Source: Medicago truncatula
Taxonomy: Eukaryota > Streptophyta > Magnoliopsida > Fabales > Fabaceae
Direction of reading: 5' to 3'
DNA length: 64,000 nt
Assembly: GCF_003473485.1 (NCBI RefSeq)
Contig: NC_053049.1
Coordinates: 15,500,001 to 15,564,000, forward strand
Below, piece by piece: positions 57,603-64,000 of this stretch (its first letter is position 1; every line of letters starts with the position of its first letter). The notes below the pieces were generated by a model that saw only the letters and a program-made list of their open reading frames with translations, did no database searches and was not told the origin of the DNA. Made by a program: the position numbers and the translations under genes.

Positions 57603-59520
57603 ATCTCTTATGCTTGCTTAACACCATCTTTCAAATTTCAATTAATAAAATATTTACAGATCCAGAGAAATCAAATAATGAAACTAACGTAAGGACCCAA
57701 AATCCCAGAAACGAATTGCAAAATAAAGAAATAAAACTTTGGATTACATTTAAGTTTGGTTTTGAGTGTCTGTGATAAAATCATGTTTTCTACTTTATCT
57801 AATGGTCAAAATTAACTTTCTACGGTGGAAAACTCTTTCCCGTTTTGTTTGAAGAAAATTCGAAAAACTTGATTTAAGTTTTTTAGTACCTAATGTTGTT
57901 AAACCTATAAAACATGGCAAAGTTTTCTAGTTTTGTTTAAGATTTTTGAGAAACTCTATATACCATTTTTCAAAAAACTACTGGAAAACTTATTTCAAGT
58001 TCTTCGGTTTGTAATTTTTTTCTCTATAATAATATTTTGTTTTTCTTTTCAATATGATATAGAGATGCATTAGTTATGCAATGAAAACCAATTACACAAC
58101 CAGCAAATTCAATACTAAACATGTGTTTGATACATGAGAAGATGTACTACACTAGGTTGGGAGGTTAAAATTAGAAATAAAATGGTTGTTATCATTAATA
58201 TATCATATCCATAGACATGACAAAAAAGGAGTAATAAATTGATTTAGGGTTGTGGTAATTATAAGCAAATTATAAGCAAGTTGATAGTTCATCACAAAAT
58301 GCAACTAAAAATTGTGCTTATCCATTCAAAATTATGTTGAACATCAGAGAAGTTGAAAGAAATGTTTATTAATCAATGCTTATTTATCTAGGTGACTTTG
58401 ACTGATGAAGACCATGCTTTGATGAAAGCAATTGAAGTTGTAATTTTAGAGACTGTTAATTTAATTTTTCAATTTTACATATACAAAAATGTCAGCGCAA
58501 AAGGAAAGTATATGTTTTTAAGAATACACAAGAGTCGGTTTTTTTGGTAGTGTTACAATGCAACGAGCAGAGTCGGTGTTATCTCAACAAGAGTTGGTGA
58601 TCTCCCTATGGAGTAGTAGTAGCAGGTGCAAAAGTTTGAGCAAGTATGCATTGCAACATGTTTGTTGACTGCGTGAAAGATACTTTACTGACCTCCTCGT
58701 AAACATAGATTTATTGGAGAATGGATCAGCTGAGTGATGTTTTGAAGAACACAATGATTGGTAGGTATGAGATCCAATTTTTAAATTTGGTGATTTGAAT
58801 ATGTATTTTAAAATTTTAAAATTAGGCGATTAGATGGAGAATAGTCTTGAATTTCCTTTTATGTGATATTCTGTTTCATATTACAATTGCGTCTTCTAAG
58901 CAAATGTTGAAACCTTAAATCCTTCAAAGTTCTTAATGGATTCAATCACTTAAAACCTATTGCAATTGAACCTATCACAATTATGAGTAAGTATATGTTG
59001 ATTTAGTTGGAAATACTAGGTTTTCCCATAAGGCACGTTTGACCTTCGTAACTATATCAAAAGAGTACTCATAACAATCTACAACATCAGAAGAGGGTTT
59101 TCTCAACCAATGCGTGAAAAATACTTTATTGACCTCCTCTTAAATTTCTTGCTGCATTGGTTGAGAAAATCCTTGATTCAATTGCAATGTCAAAAGATTT
59201 GTCCAATAGGATTGAAGTCAAAGAAAAAGTTAATATTTATGGTAAAAGTTTTCAATCGACAATTATGAGTATGAGTCAATGGAAAGAAATGATTCAACAA
59301 AAAATGCAGATGTGACAAAAGAAAGGCTGTATAAACAAGATTCAAAGATATGTCAAGCCATATCACATTTTTCATTTAAACACAAGTACTGAAGAACATA
59401 ACTACTTTGAATATGGTAAATCATTAGAGCATCAACTCGACAAAGTGTCAACCGAAAAAAAAAAATGTGTGTTGATTCTAAATGCCCATTTTTTTTTAAA
59501 TAATTTAGTAGAGTTAGTGT
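57603..59520. other. Spacer with a dispersed direct repeat
   Basis: AT-rich with no gene. GCGTGAAAGATACTTTACTG plus ACCTCCTC at 58671-58698 recurs, slightly changed, at 59112-59139, 441 bases apart. Confidence 0.4.
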
Positions 59521-59529
59521 CATGACCGA

Positions 59530-60240
59530 ATGTTGTGAATTCGGTGAAAAATCACATCAATAACAAACTTGATGTGTGGAGTAAGGGATAGTCAAGCAAC
59601 CAAAACAAAGTGTATGGAAGTTATAATCATAAACAAAAGTAGAAAACAACGAGAGAAAGAAAGAGAGAACAAAAAAGAATTTGTTGACCCAGTTCGGTCC
59701 AAATTGACCTAGTCTAGGGGAGAGAACAGTCCTCCGTTTCACTATAATGATGAGTAACCTTAAAAAAGAGATATCAATGGGTTACAAGAATAGGTCTCTC
59801 GCCTAATTCTACCCAAATCTCTTCCCGTAACCAAGAGAGACTCAATTCTAATAGTGTTTTACAAGGTGAATCAACCCTCAAACCCTAGTGTTTGTTGCCA
59901 AGAGACAAACTTTATATAAACCATAGTTTTGTTATTTTCTTTCTAAACCCTTGTTTCAGTCACCTTTATCTCAAGGTTTACTCTGATACAAAGTTTATAT
60001 TTATAGTAAAAGTATCCCTCATAAAATTGGAACAAATCTAGGCCCGAAAATACGTTTCTGTTTTATTTCCTGCTGTCAAAATCGGCCACCGAAAATTCAC
60101 GAACCAAAGCTGAAAAAATCATAGTGCAATTCGGCCACCGAGCCCTGAAAATCGACGACCGATTTTTTGCTTCCATAATTCCTATTTCTTCAATTTTGAG
60201 TCACTTTCACAACATCCGAGTCTGTCATTGAAGTGTAATT
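59530..60240 (-). mobile_element. Possible Copia-type LTR fossil
   Basis: Contains TTGACCCAGTTCGGTCCAAA and GACCTAGTCTAGGGG-type sequence, which I recall from LTRs or leader regions of dispersed legume Copia elements. There is no coding domain and no second LTR in the window. Broken; family uncertain. Confidence 0.35.
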
Positions 60241-61049
60241 TACTTAGTTTTGTTCCTTTATAAGTAATAATTCTCACAAAAAATAAAATGTACCATCTAC
60301 TTAATTTCTAAAGCCTATTCATACCTGAAACATGCACTAAGTTTTCTAGAATATTAAGTATGCCTGCAACTGTCTTTAAATTCTTACATTTTGAACTTTT
60401 TAATATTCGAGCAGTTATATTTTTGTAAGACTTCAAATTTCCTTAAAAATGTGTTTAGATGTGGTAGTTGGGAAATTTTTGGATAACTTTTATAAATTTT
60501 GATTTTTTTGGGCCAAATTTGAAAATTGAAATTAGGGATCAATTTGCAATTTTAGAAATTTTGAGCGGTCAAATTATAATTTAAAAAACTTAGGGGTTCA
60601 TTTTCAATTTTTTGGGGTCAATTTGAAAATTTTAGGAAAATTGAGGACCAAAATGAAAATTTATAACAACGAAAAAATTTAAAATTCTTAACTTTTAGGT
60701 GTCATTTAAAAATCTCTAAATTTAACTTGAACAAAATACTTCATAAATTTCCATCAATTTGAAAATTCTTTTAATTATCACCCAAACAATAGAATTCACC
60801 TTAAACTATTTGAATTTACTCAAAACATTACATTATCTCAAAACATTTTTTCATTCAAACACACTTAGTTTTACCCGCAAGCCGCAAGTTTACTCTATAG
60901 TCATTTACATTGAAGTAATTTCTTCCAAGACATTATAATAGTCTTCTAAACTTCAAGTCGTTTTACTTTGAAGTCTTTCAAATCATTCGCCTTTTAATTC
61001 AAAACTCTTAATTTCAAATCAAAACCCCTTTTAACAAATTTCAGCCCTA
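60241..61049. other. Spacer, low complexity
   Basis: Includes degenerate CAATTTGAAAATT-type repeats at 60490-60700 in which 'TTTTCAATTTT' and 'TTGAAAATT' modules alternate. No gene seen. Confidence 0.4.
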
Positions 61050-61096
61050 ATATATATAAAGTTCGGGGTTCAAATCCCGACAAAAAAAAAAAAAAA
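61045..61096 (+). repeat. tRNA-derived short repeat, 5'-truncated
   Basis: TATATATAAAGTTC, B-box GGGGTTCAAATCCCG and an A-run. Only the 3' end of the repeat is present. Confidence 0.5.
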
Positions 61097-61302
61097 CTCA
61101 GCCCCTAAAACCCAAAGTAATCAACTTTCAGAGACATTTTTAAAAAATCAAACACATTATTATTTGTTCGATGTCCCGCGTCACATCGATCAATTATACA
61201 TTTATTTGTGTATATATGATTTGGTTGACTCTTTCCAAACAAAAAATAAGAGCGTAAAATATATAAGAAGAAAAATCAAGCTAAATATAGGGCTATTACT
61301 TT

Positions 61303-61405
61303 TTTTTTGTCAAGTAGCCGAGAAATTTACGTTTAAGGTGAATAAGTGGGGTGTTTGGAGTTCGAACCCCAACCCGTGCATATATTGTGCATTGTCCTTG
61401 CACAT
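61303..61405 (-). repeat. tRNA-derived short repeat, rearranged
   Basis: The minus strand shows GGACAATGCACAATATATGC, B-box GGGGTTCGAACTCC and an A-tail. Extra sequence separates the B-box from the tail relative to other copies, suggesting a nested change. Confidence 0.45.
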
Positions 61406-61525
61406 ATTACTTTAAATGGATGATTTCTACCCAATAAAAAAACTTTAACGGAATGACATAACTTTCTTCTTGTTTTTTTTACCTGAAAAAATAACTTTAT
61501 TTGTTTAGGCACGGCATAACTTTAA

Positions 61526-61796
61526 GAGCAATGCTATATATCAAGAAAGATTTTATCAAGAAAATTTCAAGAATGATATGGCAGAATAATTACCCTTAGA
61601 TTTTATCAAGAAATAGTCTTGAAATTAATGTTAGCCAATAAAATCTCTAGCCTGGCCGGAAATCATGGAGTGGTGGGTGTTATGTATTTTTTTTTATGAA
61701 AGATTAATAAATGAGACTGAAATCTAAAGGTGATTATTGTGCTATGTCATTCTTGGATCTTTCTTATAAAATCATTCTTGATATCTAGCATTTTCC
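61526..61796. mobile_element. MULE-type MITE with exact 9-base duplication
   Basis: Inverted termini GAGCAATGCTATATATCAAG and (reverse-complemented right) GGAAAATGCTAGATATCAAG are about 30 bases long. Exact TAACTTTAA flanks it at 61517-61525 and 61797-61805. It is 271 bases long with no coding content. Confidence 0.85.
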
Positions 61797-61893
61797 TAAC
61801 TTTAATTGTGTAAATTTGTCAAAAAAAAAAAAAAAAAATTTGTACGAAAAAACTGGACATGCCAAATGCGCAGCTATTTCTTTGTTATATTTA

Positions 61894-62239
61894 GGCTTAA
61901 TTGCACTTTTGGACCCCTATCTTTTCAAAAGTTGCGGTTATGGATCCCTAACTAATTTAAATACAAAACAGTCCCCTATGTTTTGATTCTTTGACAGTTT
62001 TGGACCCCAAGGCAAAATAAAAAATAAAAAATTTGACATGTGGCACCTCACTTAGGGTGCCACGTCAGCGTTGACCGAGTCAACAATGAACTGGGGGTCC
62101 AAAACTGCCAAAAAATCAAAACATAGGGGGCTGTTTTGTATTTAAATTAGTTAGGGGTCCATAACCGCAGCTTTTAGAAAGATAGGGGTCCATAACCACA
62201 ACTTTTAGAAGGATAGAGGTCCAAAAGTACAATTAAACC
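61894..62239. mobile_element. MULE-type MITE, second member of the GGCTTAATTGCACTTTT family
   Basis: Left GGCTTAATTGCACTTTTGG; the right end reverse-complements to GGTTTAATTGTACTTTTGG. Exact 9-base repeats TTATATTTA flank it (61885-61893 and 62240-62248). It shares its terminus with 29851-30207. The interior has mirrored GGGGTCCATAACC / GGTTATGGATCCC modules and CACGTCAGCGTTGACC. Confidence 0.82.
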
Positions 62240-62442
62240 TTATATTTATCAAAATTGTAGACCCCATACTGCTGACTCCTACAAAAATATAAAATTAAGC
62301 ACACAAGACTTCTTTTTTTAAAAAAAAAAACACAATTTTTTTTGACCAAATGCATACCTTTTATCGTTTAAAAAAAATCATACATGCCAAATGTGTGGCT
62401 ATTTAATTGTTGTGTGTGTTTTTCGGTGAGAGTAAGTTAACA

Positions 62443-62485
<43 letters not shown>

Positions 62486-62865
62486 TATACATGTGTGTTT
62501 TTATATATTATATGGTGTACATGATATTAAACAGAGAGTACAAATAGAAAAAAATAACTAAAGTTGTATAGAAAAGTGAAAATAATACTAATTTAAACTT
62601 TTTTTTCTTCTCAAATTACATTTATTGTGAAACGAATACCATATTGAATTGCATTGTTTCGAATTTGGTTTGTTTTCTAGGCGGCCCTTCATAAATTATG
62701 GGTAATTTATCTAACGATCGATCTATTACAATATATAAGATAGAGAGACACTAACTTGCTATGCAAGTTACTATTGTATATATAGAAATTGTACTGCACT
62801 GAGTTTTTTTTCATTCCTCTCACTTCATAAGATGTATCAATTCTATTATCTCTTTCGTGTTCGTG
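62240..62865. other. Spacer with TA microsatellite
   Basis: AT-rich. Holds a (TA)n tract at 62448-62482. No gene seen. Confidence 0.45.
62448..62482. repeat. TA microsatellite
   Basis: About 17 tandem TA units. Confidence 0.95.
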
Positions 62866-62867
62866 AG

Positions 62868-62922
62868 CTTAACTCAGTTAGTATGGACAATGCATAATAT
62901 ATGTAAGATCTGGGGTTCGAAC
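62868..62922 (+). repeat. tRNA-derived short repeat, 3'-truncated
   Basis: A-box-like GTGAGCTTAACTCAGTTAGT, linker ACAATGCATAATATATGTAAG, then B-box GGGGTTCGAACC, where the family sequence stops without an A-tail. Confidence 0.6.
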
Positions 62923-62949
62923 CATTTTCTTCCGCTAAATTTCATCGTC

Positions 62950-63099
62950 TTACTTTGATTTTTCAGCATCTTCTTCCTCTGTGATTTTGTGCAGAATCGT
63001 CTTTGCTTTATTTTCTGCATTCTCCGTTTTTGATTCCGTTTTGATTCTCTTTGAATCTTCTTTTTCCGAAGGATTATTTGCTTGGAGTGCAGGTGCCAT
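62950..63099 (-). CDS. Small charged reading frame, unrecognised
   Basis: A minus-strand ATG frame of 49 codons (MAPALQANNPSEKEDSKRIK at the start, EEEDAEKSK at the end) rich in Lys, Glu and Ser. I recognise no family. It may be the first exon or a fragment of a gene, or chance. The truncated tRNA-like repeat ends 28 bases beyond its stop. No splice partner was identified. Confidence 0.2.
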   Translation of the reverse strand: MAPALQANNPSEKEDSKRIKTESKTENAENKAKTILHKITEEEDAEKSK

Positions 63100-63193
63100 T
63101 TTGATATATTAATCATTGACGTGTATGAAAATAAATGACTTTGATATTATGGTTGAATTCTTTTGATCTATTCTTTACGCACTTTATATACAG

Positions 63194-63438
63194 GGTTAAT
63201 TAAATTTTTAGTCCCTATAAATATTCACAGTTTTGTTTTTAGTCCTTAAAAAATAAAATTACATCTTTTAGTCCCTATAAAATTTTTCCATCAGCATTTT
63301 AGTCTCTGTCAAAATTTTCCATCAACATTTTTGGTCACTAAAATGCTTGAGGAAAATGTCACAGGGACTAAAAAGTGTGATTTTATTTTGTAGGAATTAA
63401 AAACAAAACTGTGAATATTTATAGGGAGTAAAAACTTA
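63194..63438. mobile_element. Foldback MITE, right end cut
   Basis: Left TTTAGTCCCTATAAATATTC ACAG is mirrored by right CTGTGAATATTTATAGGGAG. The outer left part (GGGTTAATTAAATT) has no counterpart at the right, where the sequence switches abruptly to a GC-rich segment at about 63438. Confidence 0.55.
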
Positions 63439-63640
63439 CTTGCGGCTGCAAAAGGATTAGACATTCTCCCATGCTACGGTTTCCTGCGGTCCGAACCCGA
63501 TGCCGCATTAGGTTAGGGAGCTGGCTTTTTTCGCTCCTCTCACATTCATTCGTTCGAGCAGCTCCGCTCCTCCGCATCCCAAAGCGCGCTGCCCTCCTAG
63601 GCGCGAAACAATAAGTAATCCGAGCCAACCCACATTACTG
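63439..63640. other. GC-rich segment, possible organelle-derived insertion
   Basis: About 200 bases with roughly balanced base composition (GCAGCTCCGCTCCTCCGCAT, AAAGCGCGCTGCCCTCCTAG) in otherwise strongly AT-rich DNA. It cuts the right arm of a foldback element. The composition resembles plant mitochondrial DNA, but I cannot place it in a specific mitochondrial locus. The minus-strand frames over it are not recognisable proteins. Confidence 0.4.
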
Positions 63641-64000
63641 ACTTTATGCACTTTACGTAAAGTACTCTTTACACACTTTATGCATTCCTTCTGAAGATTA
63701 CACAATGTATATAATTTTTTTATTATAAAGTTTTCCTTTTCAAAAAAATAAACTATTAGATAATAACAATAAAATAATTTAAATATTAACTTTTTGCCTA
63801 AACATGTCAAATGCGTGGCTATTTAATTTTCAATAAATCCAAATTGTCCAACCCAAATTGTTGACTCTTGAAAAGTTATGCAATTTAGCACACAAGCACA
63901 ACTACGTGTATTTTTTATTTATTAAAAAAAAGCTTACTTTTACCTTATCAATGAAAGCACATATTGTTTTTGACTTTGTTGACAGAAAATCTCTATATAA
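63641..64000. other. AT-rich end of window
   Basis: No feature supported. A short CATGTCAAATGCGTGGCTAT resembles CATGCCAAATGTGTGGCTAT near 62381 and CATGCCAAATGCGCAGCTAT near 61858, a dispersed repeat of about 20 bases. Confidence 0.35.

Noticed and set aside
1-64000. CRISPR array, operon or phage-like system
   Set aside because: Spliced plant genes and plant repeats fill the window; the tandem repeats found (27, 47, 78, 117 bases) have no spacer–repeat pattern.

Overview
This is a 64-kb piece of AT-rich plant nuclear DNA. Genes have short exons and AT-rich GT–AG introns. The accessory DNA is typical of legumes: tRNA-derived SINEs, MULE and hAT MITEs, and Copia scraps. Protein similarity and repeat families suggest a papilionoid legume close to Medicago truncatula. 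That species call rests on memory of these families, not on a search. No CRISPR arrays, operons or prokaryotic features are present.

Layout. (1) 1-3042 (+): the 3' part of a full-size ABCC-type (MRP) ABC transporter. (2) 5071-7781 (+): a five-exon BUG22/CFAP20 gene, 189 aa, with a freshly flanked SINE just upstream of its probable 5' leader. (3) 9230-15243 (+): a LNK3/LNK4-like clock coactivator gene in six exons. Its G-box-bearing promoter block occurs twice, about 1.7 kb apart. The BUG22–LNK order matches what I recall of Arabidopsis AT3G12300–AT3G12320. (4) 15.8-19.9 kb: a Copia gag fossil, then a 2.9-kb Mutator-like element (MULE) with long terminal inverted repeats whose transposase has lost its catalytic middle. 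(5) 22.4-28.7 kb: a tandem duplication of an intronless MIZU-KUSSEI1-like (DUF617) gene together with its upstream RNase H relic. (6) 30.4-37.7 kb (+): a 12-coding-exon Rsm22/METTL17 mitochondrial ribosome-assembly gene, 510 aa, with one GC–AG intron. (7) 37.8-46.2 kb: a partial duplication of the METTL17 3' half, reduced mostly to intron pieces, mixed with at least four broken cytosolic sulfotransferase copies, a Copia fragment, a hAT-type element and a 78-bp tandem repeat. (8) 46.4-52.1 kb: LINE, MITE and LTR debris. (9) 52580-55477 (-): a complete four-exon eS19 (RPS19) gene, 143 aa. (10) 55.6-64 kb: MITEs, a 5'-truncated LINE with a 204-aa RNase H reading frame and A-tail, an LTR fossil, and a GC-rich segment that may be organelle-derived.

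The intact host genes act in separate cell processes: transport, a conserved centriolar/nuclear factor, the clock, root tropism and growth, mitochondrial translation, and cytosolic translation. Their adjacency does not suggest a joint pathway. The most informative structure is evolutionary. There are three local duplications (LNK promoter, MIZ1-like, METTL17/sulfotransferase), and some carry insertions that order the events. I found no convincing new biological system. The best leads are the exon-depleted METTL17 copy, the doubled LNK promoter block and the GC-rich segment near 63.5 kb. Exon boundaries were placed by eye from GT–AG signals, phase and remembered family sequences.
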